Source: Thiobacillaceae bacterium (GTDB taxonomy: Bacteria > Pseudomonadota > Gammaproteobacteria > Burkholderiales > Thiobacillaceae). Taken from it: a DNA stretch of 6,217 nt. Shown here piece after piece: positions 1 through 6,217 of this stretch. A program made the translations under genes and the position numbers. The notes beneath the pieces are model-generated. The model ran no database searches. It saw only the letters and a program-made list of their open reading frames with translations, and was not told the origin of the DNA. Location of the stretch: contig JAHENE010000121.1 of assembly GCA_024643305.1 (NCBI GenBank), forward strand, positions 1-6,217, given 5' to 3'. Within the stretch, counting starts at the first letter, position 1; each line of letters starts with the position of its first letter.

Positions 1-248
1 AGCATGGAATGAGCGATATCCAAGGCAATCACCTCAGCCTTGGGATAAGACTGCCGGAGCAATGACAGGCCCAGCCCTGTCCCACAGCCCAGATCCAGAA
101 TCCTGCTCGGCGCGATATTCATCAAACCCAAGCGCTCGACAAGGCGCTGCATCACCTCGCGCTGCAGGACAGCATGCGCATCATAGTCCGCAGCCGCACG
201 TCCAAAAGAACGGGCCACTTCATTTTTGTCGATTCCGGTTTCAGCCAT
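1..248 (-). CDS. bioC: Malonyl-ACP O-methyltransferase BioC (N-terminal part, runs off left edge)
   Basis: BioC uses S-adenosylmethionine to methylate the free carboxyl of malonyl-ACP, so that the fatty-acid synthase can build pimeloyl-ACP methyl ester, the first committed biotin intermediate. Only the first 82 codons are visible; the family is roughly 250-300 residues, so the C-terminal two-thirds lies beyond the window. The N-terminus has the BioC signature VARSFGRAAADYDAHAVLQR (residues 11-30), and the SAM-binding motif I, ILDLGCGTG, is at residues 50-58. The ATG at 246-248 is chosen because the signature follows about ten residues later and because it overlaps the bioH stop by 8 bases (ATGGCTGA), which suggests coupled translation. 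A weak GGTG lies about six bases upstream. BioC and BioH act at opposite ends of the same pathway and are adjacent here. The assignment is firm; completeness cannot be judged. Confidence 0.96.
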   Translation of the reverse strand, partial: MAETGIDKNEVARSFGRAAADYDAHAVLQREVMQRLVERLGLMNIAPSRILDLGCGTGLGLSLLRQSYPKAEVIALDIAHSM

Positions 249-969
249 GCACAGCACCCGAAATCATGTCTGCCACAAGTTGTGCGTGAGACAGAAAAGG
301 CGCATGCCCGGCTCCCGGTACTTCATACAGCCTCGACCCGGCGATTGAGTTTTCCAGCCAGCGCGCCGCCGACAAAGGTGCAAGCTTGTCGCCCGTGCCA
401 TGGATCAATGTCACTGGCACTCCCAATCCAGCCATATCCCGGCGCAAATCCTTGTTTTGCAGAATTTCGAGTCCTGCTTCCAGTACACCTTCTGGCGGCC
501 TGGGTTGAACAAGCAGGCGGCGGCGCAATGACGCCAATACTTCGCGCACATTGCCAGACCCTTGGGCCTGCAATGCAAGAAACCGCCTGATGGTGTCGGC
601 GTAATCCGAATCCAGGCTCTGCGCAAATTGTTCGAACACCTCCGCCGCGACACCATACTGCCAGTCATCACGATTAACGAAACAGGGGGTAGCACCGATC
701 AACACCAGACTCGACACCTTGTCTTTGTAATCCATCGCAATGCGTGCTGCCAACAACCCTCCCAGAGACCAGCCGACCAGCACGCTTCCTTCATCAATTT
801 GCATGGCAATCTTTTCCGCCATGTGGTCAAGTGTTGTTGCAGTTTCGCTGCCGGCATAACCCGGAAGCGCCAAAGCCCTTGCTTCCGGAAACCGCGCTAG
901 CAACGGATCCCAAATGATGGGATGCGTGCCCCACCCATGAAGGAAGAACATCGTTCGCCGCGTATTCAT
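241..969 (-). CDS. bioH: Pimeloyl-ACP methyl ester carboxylesterase BioH
   Basis: BioH is a cytoplasmic alpha/beta-hydrolase that cleaves the methyl ester of pimeloyl-ACP methyl ester, freeing pimeloyl-ACP for BioF and ending chain elongation. The 242-residue product has the oxyanion-region motif HGWG (11-14), the nucleophile elbow GWSLGG with Ser68, an acid in GTGD (Asp193) and the catalytic His in GAGHAPF (His221). The segments TPCFVNRDDW (93-102) and RRFLALQAQG (127-136) match the BioH cap and ACP-binding region as I recall it from E. coli. The N-terminus has only about ten residues before HGWG, roughly ten fewer than the E. coli enzyme, so part of the first beta hairpin is missing. The ATG at 967-969 overlaps the bioF stop as ATGA. 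An AGGGA about twelve bases upstream is a distant ribosome binding site at best, so coupling to bioF is likely. Generic esterase is the only alternative; the context makes BioH very likely. Confidence 0.95.
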   Translation of the reverse strand: MNTRRTMFFLHGWGTHPIIWDPLLARFPEARALALPGYAGSETATTLDHMAEKIAMQIDEGSVLVGWSLGGLLAARIAMDYKDKVSSLVLIGATPCFVNRDDWQYGVAAEVFEQFAQSLDSDYADTIRRFLALQAQGSGNVREVLASLRRRLLVQPRPPEGVLEAGLEILQNKDLRRDMAGLGVPVTLIHGTGDKLAPLSAARWLENSIAGSRLYEVPGAGHAPFLSHAQLVADMISGAVHG

Positions 970-2135
970 GTTTCAGAGATTTCCCTGATTGCGTTTACGA
1001 GCGAATCGACCTCCGCCTTGGTGTGCGCAGCTGAAAGCGATATGCGCAGCCTTGCGCTGCCCTTGGGAACGGTGGGTGTGCGGATGGCCGGCACGAGCAA
1101 TCCACGCTCAAGCAATTTTTTTGAAACCGCAACCGCTTCGGCATTCTCCCCAATCACCAGCGGTTGAATCGGTGTTTCGGATGCCATCAATTGCCAACGA
1201 GACAAACCACCCAAGCCTTCACGCAACTTCAAAATATGTTGCTGAAGTTTTACGCGGCGTGAATTACCGGCTTCGATCTGTTTGAGGCTTTCAATCAAGG
1301 CAGCCGCCAGCATCGGCGGCATGGCGGTAGTATAGATGTAGGGACGTGCCTTCTGCACCAGCCATTCAATTACGTTCGCATGCGCCGCAACCGCCGCGCC
1401 GAACACGCCTGCCGCCTTGCCAAGCGTTGCGAGGTAAATCACCCGATCGCTTTTTCTCGCTGATGCCGGCATCCCGCCCCTGCCATCATCCAGTACGCCA
1501 AAACCGTGGGCGTCATCGAGATACAGCCAGGCGTCATGTGCTTCAGCCAGTTCGAGCAGGTGTTCAACATCCGCAACATCGCCGTCCATGCTGAACACCA
1601 GATCCGTGCAGATCATCTTTTCTTGTGCCGTGCTTTTCTTCAGCTGTTCTTCGAGTTGATCCAGTTCGGCATGGGCATAACGGGTGAATTTCGCACCGCA
1701 CTGTTGCGCTGCATCATTGAGTGAGGCGTGATTCAGGCGGTCGGCAAACACTTCGCCATGCCGGCCAAGCAGCGCAGTCAGCACACCAAGATTAGCCATA
1801 TAGCCGGTGGAAAACATCAGTGCCGCCGGCTTGCCGATGAAGCGTGCAAACGCCTGTTCAAATTCGTGATGCAGACGATGGTGGCCGGTAACCAAATGCG
1901 AGGCGCCTGCCCCCACCCCGAATTCGCTGATCGCATCACGCGCAGCCTGGGCGAGTGCCGGATCGTTGGCGAGCCCCAAGTAATCATTGCTGCAGAAGGA
2001 AATGAGATCTCGGCCATCTACCCGGACATGCGTGCCTTGGGCGGATTCAAGCAGCACCCGTTTACGCAACAGGCTGTCCGCTTCCAGTTGCGACAGGCTC
2101 TCTTCAATCCGAGCCAGCGCGGAATACTCCGTCAT
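966..2135 (-). CDS. bioF: 8-amino-7-oxononanoate synthase BioF
   Basis: BioF is a PLP enzyme of the alpha-oxoamine synthase family. It condenses pimeloyl-ACP (or -CoA) with L-alanine, with loss of CO2, to give 7-keto-8-aminopelargonate. The 389-residue product has the family motifs in order: FCSNDYLGL (47-55), [17 protein letters not shown] (77-93), the PLP-stacking His in NHAS (His136), the cofactor-binding [10 protein letters not shown] (Asp207 and His210) and the Schiff-base lysine in [12 protein letters not shown] (Lys240). The length equals the usual BioF length. The reading frame stays open for another 38 codons upstream, but that stretch lies inside the end of bioB and has no family similarity. 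The ATG at 2133-2135, followed by [11 protein letters not shown], is therefore the start; it overlaps the bioB stop as ATGA. No ribosome binding site is visible before it, so termination-reinitiation from bioB is inferred. KBL and other paralogs are less likely in this context. Confidence 0.98.
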   Translation of the reverse strand: MTEYSALARIEESLSQLEADSLLRKRVLLESAQGTHVRVDGRDLISFCSNDYLGLANDPALAQAARDAISEFGVGAGASHLVTGHHRLHHEFEQAFARFIGKPAALMFSTGYMANLGVLTALLGRHGEVFADRLNHASLNDAAQQCGAKFTRYAHAELDQLEEQLKKSTAQEKMICTDLVFSMDGDVADVEHLLELAEAHDAWLYLDDAHGFGVLDDGRGGMPASARKSDRVIYLATLGKAAGVFGAAVAAHANVIEWLVQKARPYIYTTAMPPMLAAALIESLKQIEAGNSRRVKLQQHILKLREGLGGLSRWQLMASETPIQPLVIGENAEAVAVSKKLLERGLLVPAIRTPTVPKGSARLRISLSAAHTKAEVDSLVNAIREISET

Positions 2136-3109
2136 GCAGGCGTCAAGCCAAGTTTGTTGAACAACGCCTGGTCCCGTTCCCACTCCGGGTTGCCGGTGGT
2201 GAGCAGCTTGTCGCCATAGAAAATGGAATTGGCGCCGGCCAGGAAACACAAGGCCTGGATGGCATCGCTCATCTGCTGGCGTCCAGCCGACAGGCGTACA
2301 TAGGATGTCGGCATGAGAATGCGCGCCACTGCAATGGTGCGCACGAACTCGACAGGATCAAGCGCTTCGGTCCCATGTAGCGGCGTGCCTTCCACTTGCA
2401 CCAGCAGATTGATCGGCACCGATTCAGGTGGGGGATCGAGACTTGCAAGCTGAGCCAGCAAGCCTGCACGCTGCACGCGCGATTCACCCATGCCCACAAT
2501 ACCGCCAGCACAAACGTTGATGCCGGCACCGCGCACCTTGTTCAGCGTATCCAGGCGGTCCTCGAAGTCTCGGGTGGAAATGATCTCGCCATAAAATTCC
2601 GGGGCAGTATCAATGTTGTGGTTGTAGTAATCCAGACCGGCATCCCTGAGTTGCTCGGCCTGGCCCTCGCGCAACATGCCAAGGGTGCAACAGGTTTCCA
2701 GACCCAGCGCCTTCACCTCGCGCACCATGTCGATCACCGGATCGAGGTCGCGCTGCTTGGGTCCGCGCCAGGCTGCCCCCATGCAAAAACGCGTCGCACC
2801 CGCATCCTTTGCGGCACGCGCAGCGCTTAATACTGCATCGAGGTCCAGCATGGGTTCTTCTTCCACTGCATTCGGGTGGCGCTTGGACTGCGGGCAGTAA
2901 CCGCAGTCTTCCGGACAGCCGCCGGTCTTGATCGATAGCAGGGTGGAGAGCTGAACCTTGTTGGGATCAAAACTCTTGCGATGCACCGTTTGCGCTTCGA
3001 ACATCAGATCGCTGAATGGCTTCTCGAACAGCGCTTCTACCGCTTCTACCGGCACCTTTGTTTCCACAGGCTTGTGAACATGAATGGACGAACAGTTGCA
3101 ACTACTCAT
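2132..3109 (-). CDS. bioB: Biotin synthase BioB (radical SAM)
   Basis: BioB inserts sulfur between C6 and C9 of dethiobiotin, using two SAM molecules and sacrificing sulfur from its auxiliary cluster; it is the last step of biotin synthesis. The 325-residue product has the radical-SAM motif [13 protein letters not shown], with cluster ligands Cys65, Cys69 and Cys72. The [2Fe-2S] ligands align with the E. coli set at a constant offset of 12: Cys109 ([10 protein letters not shown]), Cys140 (LETCCTLG), Cys200 ([12 protein letters not shown]) and Arg272 (YVRLSAGR). [12 protein letters not shown] (162-173) and VEGTPL (239-244) are also typical. All catalytic residues are present, so the enzyme should be active. 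The N-terminal extension contains CNC (4-6) and a duplicated VEA triplet (21-26). The ATG at 3107-3109 lies inside the end of the upstream membrane-protein gene (8-base overlap ATGAGTAG), with a good GAGGT ribosome binding site nine bases before it. Confidence 0.99.
   Translation of the reverse strand: MSSCNCSSIHVHKPVETKVPVEAVEALFEKPFSDLMFEAQTVHRKSFDPNKVQLSTLLSIKTGGCPEDCGYCPQSKRHPNAVEEEPMLDLDAVLSAARAAKDAGATRFCMGAAWRGPKQRDLDPVIDMVREVKALGLETCCTLGMLREGQAEQLRDAGLDYYNHNIDTAPEFYGEIISTRDFEDRLDTLNKVRGAGINVCAGGIVGMGESRVQRAGLLAQLASLDPPPESVPINLLVQVEGTPLHGTEALDPVEFVRTIAVARILMPTSYVRLSAGRQQMSDAIQALCFLAGANSIFYGDKLLTTGNPEWERDQALFNKLGLTPA
3032..3049 (-). repeat. Perfect 9-base tandem duplication inside bioB
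   Basis: The plus-strand unit CGCTTCTAC occurs twice with no gap. On the coding strand it reads GTAGAAGCG twice and encodes Val-Glu-Ala twice (BioB residues 21-26). It keeps frame and lies in the variable N-terminal extension ahead of the radical-SAM barrel, so it should be neutral. A replication-slippage origin is inferred. Confidence 0.8.
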
Positions 3110-3560
3110 GGATGGCTACCTCGATAGTTATGTCCTGCCAGTCTTCCCTGGCGGCTTTCCAGATGTCGTAGAGGCCCCACGGCACCACGATTAAAAATAT
3201 AAGAACCCAAACTGCCATCAGGCCGCTCCAGCCGCCCAACCATTCGTAAATAACCTGACCAAACACCACCATCGCGCCGGTCGCGCCGTAGAAGCGGTAA
3301 CCCGCCCAGCGGTGGTAATGACGTGTGCGCTCATTGGGGTGATGGGCGATGCTGGCGTAGACGAAAATCGAAGCTGCCAGCCAGATCATCAGCGGCGGAA
3401 ACGAAAGCACAAAAGGCAGGAAACCGATCTTGTGGCTGGCAAACAGCTTGCCAAGCAGCAAGGCCGTAATTCCGGCCGTAATGGCAAAGACGCTGGCAAT
3501 ATTGAACAGTTGCGCAGAAAATCTTGACGACTTTGCGCTGATGACTCGTTTGACTTTCAT
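3102..3560 (-). CDS. Unrecognised four-helix inner-membrane protein heading the biotin operon
   Basis: I do not recognise a named family. The 152-residue product has a basic N-terminus (Lys2, Lys4, Arg5, Lys10, Arg13) and four likely membrane helices, near residues 18-40, 47-72, 90-108 and 113-133. Between helices 2 and 3 is a His/Arg-rich loop ([17 protein letters not shown], 73-89). The charged tail is [10 protein letters not shown]. The positive-inside rule puts both ends and the basic loop in the cytoplasm. There is no signal peptidase site or known catalytic motif. The ATG at 3558-3560 is chosen because the only longer start, a TTG at 3612-3614, sits in the -35 box of the predicted promoter. 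No strong ribosome binding site precedes the ATG, and the leader would be about 18 bases. The gene overlaps bioB by 8 bases and carries bioB's ribosome binding site, so the two are probably cotranscribed. A role in biotin or precursor handling is only a guess from position. Confidence 0.8.
   Translation of the reverse strand: MKVKRVISAKSSRFSAQLFNIASVFAITAGITALLLGKLFASHKIGFLPFVLSFPPLMIWLAASIFVYASIAHHPNERTRHYHRWAGYRFYGATGAMVVFGQVIYEWLGGWSGLMAVWVLIFLIVVPWGLYDIWKAAREDWQDITIEVAIHE
3118..3122 (-). promoter_or_regulatory. Ribosome binding site of bioB
   Basis: The minus strand reads GAGGT nine bases before the bioB ATG. It is the best Shine-Dalgarno match at any start in the window and supports the chosen bioB start. 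It lies within the last codons of the upstream membrane-protein gene. Confidence 0.75.
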
Positions 3561-3631
3561 TTGGGGACCCGGAAACTGACAGGGATTATCCGTGGCTTGC
3601 AACCCAGCTGTCAAAACAAGCTTTTTTAAAA
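3561..3631. promoter_or_regulatory. Divergent intergenic region between the biotin operon and comF, with possible operator elements
   Basis: These 71 bases must hold control signals for both directions. Besides the minus-strand promoter there is a 6-base inverted repeat, TGACAG at 3577-3582 and CTGTCA at 3608-3613. Its arms are 31 bases apart start to start, about three helical turns, and bracket the promoter core; one arm overlaps the -35 box. Inside the spacer lies a near-palindrome, GGCTTGCAACCC (3594-3605), around the perfect core TTGCAA. Neither resembles the E. coli BirA operator as I know it. For comF I see only an AT-rich stretch (TTTTTTAAAA) just before the start and no well-spaced plus-strand promoter. 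Short repeats like these can arise by chance. Confidence 0.3.
3585..3614 (-). promoter_or_regulatory. Sigma70-type promoter of the biotin operon
   Basis: On the minus strand a perfect -35 box, TTGACA (3609-3614), is followed by an 18-base spacer and the -10 box GATAAT (3585-3590, five of six consensus bases). Transcription would start near 3577-3579, about 18 bases before the ATG of the membrane-protein gene. This is the only good promoter match I found upstream of the five-gene unit. It also rules out the longer TTG start for the first gene. Confidence 0.7.
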
Positions 3632-4300
3632 TTGAACATCAGGTCATTTATTGAGCAGCATTTTCCGCCTTGCTGTCTGCTTTGCGAGGCGGCAGAAGGT
3701 CCGCTATGTCCGGCCTGCCTGGTCGACCTGCCCTGGCTGGCCGAACAGCGCTGTCCGGTTTGCGCACTGCCGACCTCCGGCAGGGAAACCTGCGGCCACT
3801 GCCTGAAAGAAAGGCCAGCGTTTTCAAGCACACAGGCGCTGTTCGCATACGGCTTTCCTGTTGATCGCCTGATCCAGCAGCTCAAATACAAGGAACAACT
3901 GGCACTCGCGCCGCTATTGGGGTCGCTGCTCGCGCAGAATCTTGAAAACGAATTACCCGATCTCTGGCTACCCATGCCCTTGCATCCCAACCGCATCAAG
4001 GAACGAGGCTTCAACCAGGCTGTGGAAATCGCCCGCGAGCTGTCTGCAAAAACCGGAATCCCCATGCATGCAAGCTGGGCCACGCGAGAACGGGACACCC
4101 CATCCCAGGCCGGGCTCAAGCGCGAGGCGCGAAGAAAGAACATGCGCGGCGCCTTCAAGTGCGATCATAAAGTTGCCGGCCTGCATGTCGGCATCGTGGA
4201 CGACGTAATGACCACCGGCAGCACGCTGGACGCGTTGGCCGCAGCACTCAAACATGCCGGCGCGAAGGAAGTGTCCTGCCTGATTGTTGCACGCGCCTGA
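3632..4300 (+). CDS. comF: ComF family protein (amidophosphoribosyltransferase-like, competence/DNA-uptake associated)
   Basis: ComF/GntX-type proteins are cytoplasmic, with an N-terminal zinc-finger region and a type I phosphoribosyltransferase fold. They are needed for natural transformation in several bacteria, but their biochemical role is unclear. In this 222-residue product the cysteines are CCLLC (14-18), CPAC (26-29), CPVC (41-44) and CGHC (54-57), two likely zinc sites. They are followed by LKYKEQLALAPLLG, a PMPLHPNRIKERGFNQA segment and the PRPP-binding loop VDDVMTTGST (189-198). All family landmarks are present at normal length. The start is a TTG: upstream to the in-frame stop at 3551-3553 there is no ATG, GTG or other TTG, and the first later ATG is codon 113. 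No ribosome binding site is visible, so translation may be weak. It is divergent from the biotin operon and ends directly against dgt. Confidence 0.93.
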   Translation: MNIRSFIEQHFPPCCLLCEAAEGPLCPACLVDLPWLAEQRCPVCALPTSGRETCGHCLKERPAFSSTQALFAYGFPVDRLIQQLKYKEQLALAPLLGSLLAQNLENELPDLWLPMPLHPNRIKERGFNQAVEIARELSAKTGIPMHASWATRERDTPSQAGLKREARRKNMRGAFKCDHKVAGLHVGIVDDVMTTGSTLDALAAALKHAGAKEVSCLIVARA

Positions 4301-4303
4301 TCA
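4298..4303. other. Zero-gap convergent junction: palindromic stop codons of comF and dgt
   Basis: The hexamer TGATCA supplies the comF stop (TGA at 4298-4300) and, read on the other strand, the dgt stop (TGA at 4301-4303). No base separates the two genes. The palindrome extends imperfectly over 4293-4308 (GCGCCTGATCAGACGC), a short stem with one C-A mismatch in the comF transcript and a G-U pair in the dgt transcript. No clear intrinsic terminator is present for either gene. Confidence 0.9.
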
Positions 4304-5437
4304 GACGCTGATTTCTTCTATGCCGAAAATGCGCCGGTATTCCCGCATCGCATAGCGGTCGGTCATGCCGGCGATGTAATCGGAAATGGCCCGCGCCCCG
4401 TCGCGCTGGACGTTTTCATGATGTTCTGGTGACAATAGGCGCGGCTCGGCAAGAAAAGTGTCGAACAGCGACTGGATGATACGTGCCGCCTTGCTGGTCA
4501 TGCGCATCACCTGATAGTGCTGGTAAAGGTTAATGCGCAGGTAATGCTTGAGCTCACGCTGCTGCTCCCGTATTTCATCCGACAAGCTCACCAGTGGCGA
4601 TGCGTTGCGCACATCCGCCAGGCTCTGCACACCCGCTCGCTCCAGATTGGCGCGCGTGGTCGTTACCAGATCGATAATCAGGGTATTGATCATGCGCCGA
4701 ATGATTTCATGCACCTTGCGCCGGCCATTCAATTGCGGATATTTCGCCATGACCTCGTCATGATGCCGAGCGAACAGCCGGCTCTCCATCAAACCCTCTT
4801 CACTCAACAGGCCTGAGCGCAGTCCGTCGTCGACGTCGTGGTTGTTATAGGCGATCTCATCAGCAAGGTTGGCCACCTGCGCTTCCAGTGAAGGCTGCTT
4901 TTTTTCGAGGAAGCGCTGTCCCAGTTCGCCCAGTTCGCGCGCATTGGCAAGCGAGCAGTGCTTGAGGATGCCCTCACGCGTTTCAAAACAAAGATTCAGG
5001 CCATCGAATTCTGCGTACCGCTGTTCCAGTTGATCCACGACGCGCAGGGATTGCAGGTTGTGTTCAAAACCGCCGTAGTCCTTCATGCACGCATTCAACG
5101 CATCCTGCCCGGCGTGTCCGAAAGGGGTATGGCCCAGGTCATGCGCAAGCGTCACGGCTTCGGTAAGTTCCTCGTTGAGGTTGAGCATGCGCGCAATGGT
5201 GCGGCCGATTTGCGCAACCTCCAGGCTATGGGTAAGGCGCGTGCGGAAGTGATCGCCTTCGTGATTGACGAACACCTGCGTCTTGTACTCGAGCCGGCGA
5301 AAAGCTGTGGAATGGACAATGCGGTCGCGGTCGCGCTGAAACTCGCCACGCGGCGCAGCCGGCGGCTCTTCATGCACCCGACCTTTGGTCAGGCTGTCTT
5401 GAGCTGCGTAGGGGGCGAGTTCAGGCCGCGCTGACAT
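4301..5437 (-). CDS. dgt: Deoxyguanosinetriphosphate triphosphohydrolase-like protein (HD-domain dNTPase)
   Basis: dGTPase-like enzymes hydrolyse dNTPs to deoxynucleosides and triphosphate in the cytoplasm, balancing dNTP pools. This 378-residue product matches the shorter, broadly distributed bacterial dGTPase-like type, not the roughly 500-residue E. coli Dgt. Its metal-binding HD site is complete: His70 in [15 protein letters not shown], His99-Asp100 in [14 protein letters not shown] and Asp193 in [17 protein letters not shown]. The N-terminal [21 protein letters not shown] (35-55, RIVHS-FRRL core) is also typical. The ATG at 5435-5437 is chosen because the LAPYA segment normally found at the N-terminus follows within a few residues. 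It overlaps the end of aroB by 17 bases in another frame. No ribosome binding site is visible, so translation probably depends on coupling to aroB. Substrate specificity (dGTP or other dNTPs) cannot be read from the sequence. Confidence 0.94.
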   Translation of the reverse strand: MSARPELAPYAAQDSLTKGRVHEEPPAAPRGEFQRDRDRIVHSTAFRRLEYKTQVFVNHEGDHFRTRLTHSLEVAQIGRTIARMLNLNEELTEAVTLAHDLGHTPFGHAGQDALNACMKDYGGFEHNLQSLRVVDQLEQRYAEFDGLNLCFETREGILKHCSLANARELGELGQRFLEKKQPSLEAQVANLADEIAYNNHDVDDGLRSGLLSEEGLMESRLFARHHDEVMAKYPQLNGRRKVHEIIRRMINTLIIDLVTTTRANLERAGVQSLADVRNASPLVSLSDEIREQQRELKHYLRINLYQHYQVMRMTSKAARIIQSLFDTFLAEPRLLSPEHHENVQRDGARAISDYIAGMTDRYAMREYRRIFGIEEISV

Positions 5438-6217
5438 GATGGGTAAGTGTTGCTGTCAATTCTGCGGCGGGCAGGTCAGCGGTAACGATCGCTTCACCGA
5501 TTCTTTTCAGCAGCACGAAGCGAATCTTGCCGGCCTCGACTTTCTTGTCATGCCCCATGTACTCCATATAGCGTTCCACTCCCAAGTCCGGCGCAGTGTC
5601 CGGCAATCCCGCAGCACGGATCACTGCACGCACGCGATCGACATCGGCTTCGCTCAACCAGCCCAGCCGGCGTGAAGCATCCGCCGCCATCACCATGCCA
5701 GCCGCCACCGCCTCGCCATGCAGCCAGTTGCCGTAGCCCATGCCGGTTTCGATGGCGTGACCGAAGGTGTGGCCCAGATTCAGGATGGCGCGGATGCCAC
5801 CCTCGCGCTCGTCCTGCGCCACCACCTGCGCCTTGATCTCGCAGGAACGAAAAATGGCATGGCTGATCGCCTCGGCATCGAGTGCTCGCAGTTTTTCCAT
5901 GTTGGCCTCGAGCCAGGCGAGAAACTCCGCGTCCCAGATCAGCCCGTACTTGATGACTTCCGCCAGGCCCGCAGACAACTCGCGCGCAGGCAGTGTCTTC
6001 AAGGTATCGGTATCGGCCAGCACCACCTTCGGCTGATAAAAAGCGCCAATCATGTTCTTGCCCAGCGGGTGGTTGATGCCGGTCTTGCCGCCTACCGATG
6101 AATCCACCTGCGACAACAATGTCGTCGGCACCTGGATGAAAGGCACGCCGCGCTGATAGCAGGCTGCGGCAAAACCCGTGATGTCGCCGATCACGCCGCC
6201 GCCCAAAGCGATGAGCG
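5421..6217 (-). CDS. aroB: 3-dehydroquinate synthase AroB (C-terminal part, runs off right edge)
   Basis: AroB converts 3-deoxy-D-arabino-heptulosonate 7-phosphate to 3-dehydroquinate, the second shikimate-pathway step, using NAD+ and a divalent metal. The window holds the last 264 residues. The family is about 360 residues, so roughly 95 N-terminal ones are missing, and the reading frame is open to the edge (LIA before the first listed motif). Visible landmarks in order are the NAD-binding [33 protein letters not shown] with the conserved lysine, the metal-ligand glutamate in [10 protein letters not shown], and the metal-ligand histidines in [11 protein letters not shown] and [31 protein letters not shown] stretch near the end is also typical. 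All active-site residues in the visible part are intact. The stop at 5421-5423 lies 17 bases inside dgt, so the two are likely one transcript. aroK commonly precedes aroB and may lie beyond the edge. Confidence 0.98.
   Translation of the reverse strand, partial: LIALGGGVIGDITGFAAACYQRGVPFIQVPTTLLSQVDSSVGGKTGINHPLGKNMIGAFYQPKVVLADTDTLKTLPARELSAGLAEVIKYGLIWDAEFLAWLEANMEKLRALDAEAISHAIFRSCEIKAQVVAQDEREGGIRAILNLGHTFGHAIETGMGYGNWLHGEAVAAGMVMAADASRRLGWLSEADVDRVRAVIRAAGLPDTAPDLGVERYMEYMGHDKKVEAGKIRFVLLKRIGEAIVTADLPAAELTATLTHHVSAA

Noticed and set aside
174..590. Plus-strand open frame of 138 codons opposite bioC and bioH
   Set aside because: It lies antisense to both genes across their junction and has no motif; it reflects codon bias of the coding strand.
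1728..2219. Plus-strand open frame of 163 codons opposite bioF and the end of bioB
   Set aside because: It is fully antisense to two strongly supported biotin genes and shows no family similarity or ribosome binding site.
2136..2249. 38-codon N-terminal extension of bioF
   Set aside because: It overlaps the conserved C-terminus of BioB in another frame, and known BioF proteins begin close to the [12 protein letters not shown] start.
3561..3614. 18-codon N-terminal extension of the membrane protein from a TTG start
   Set aside because: The TTG is part of the predicted -35 box and the extension would cover the -10 box, so the message would not contain it.
3586..4158. Minus-strand open frame of 190 codons opposite comF
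   Set aside because: It is antisense to a clear ComF protein with intact motifs. Its own translation is Ser/Arg-rich and has no recognisable domain, as expected of a shadow frame.
4293..4308. Bidirectional intrinsic terminator between comF and dgt
   Set aside because: The stem is only about six pairs with a mismatch or a G-U pair, and no U-tract follows on the dgt side; kept only as a weak possibility in the findings.
5435..5459. TTGACA-like hexamer just upstream of dgt as a separate promoter
   Set aside because: No -10 match lies at suitable spacing, and the expected position falls inside dgt after its start codon.

Overview
This window is ordinary, densely packed bacterial chromosome. The protein sequences and gene neighbourhoods (an aroB-dgt pair, and a bioB-bioF-bioH-bioC cluster next to a divergent comF) suggest a betaproteobacterium, perhaps of the Nitrosomonadales/Gallionella-Sulfuricella type. 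That placement is inferred from protein character and gene order, not from a search. The DNA is moderately GC-rich, with no mobile element, CRISPR array, tRNA or rRNA.

Layout. Positions 1-3560 hold a five-gene operon on the minus strand, read right to left: an unrecognised four-helix membrane protein (3102-3560), bioB (2132-3109), bioF (966-2135), bioH (241-969) and bioC (cut by the left edge, 1-248). Each gene overlaps the next by 8, 4, 4 and 8 bases, so the whole unit looks translationally coupled. A good sigma70-type promoter for it (TTGACA, 18-base spacer, GATAAT) lies at 3585-3614, in a 71-base divergent intergenic region. On the other side of that region comF (3632-4300) runs on the plus strand from a TTG start. 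It meets dgt (4301-5437, minus) tail to tail with no bases between them. dgt in turn overlaps the end of aroB (5421 to the right edge, minus) by 17 bases.

How the genes work together. BioC methylates malonyl-ACP to open the disguised fatty-acid route to pimelate, and BioH removes the methyl group from pimeloyl-ACP methyl ester. BioF condenses pimeloyl-ACP with alanine to give 7-keto-8-aminopelargonate, and BioB inserts the final sulfur. BioA and BioD, for the two middle steps, are not in the window and may lie beyond the left edge. aroB (shikimate pathway) and dgt (dNTP hydrolase) form a separate unit entering from the right. ComF is a phosphoribosyltransferase-fold protein linked to DNA uptake and recombination.

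I found no clearly undescribed system. The points most worth a second look are the unknown membrane protein heading the biotin operon, the possible operator elements around its promoter, the comF start (TTG with no visible ribosome binding site), and the zero-gap convergent comF/dgt junction whose two stop codons form one palindrome.
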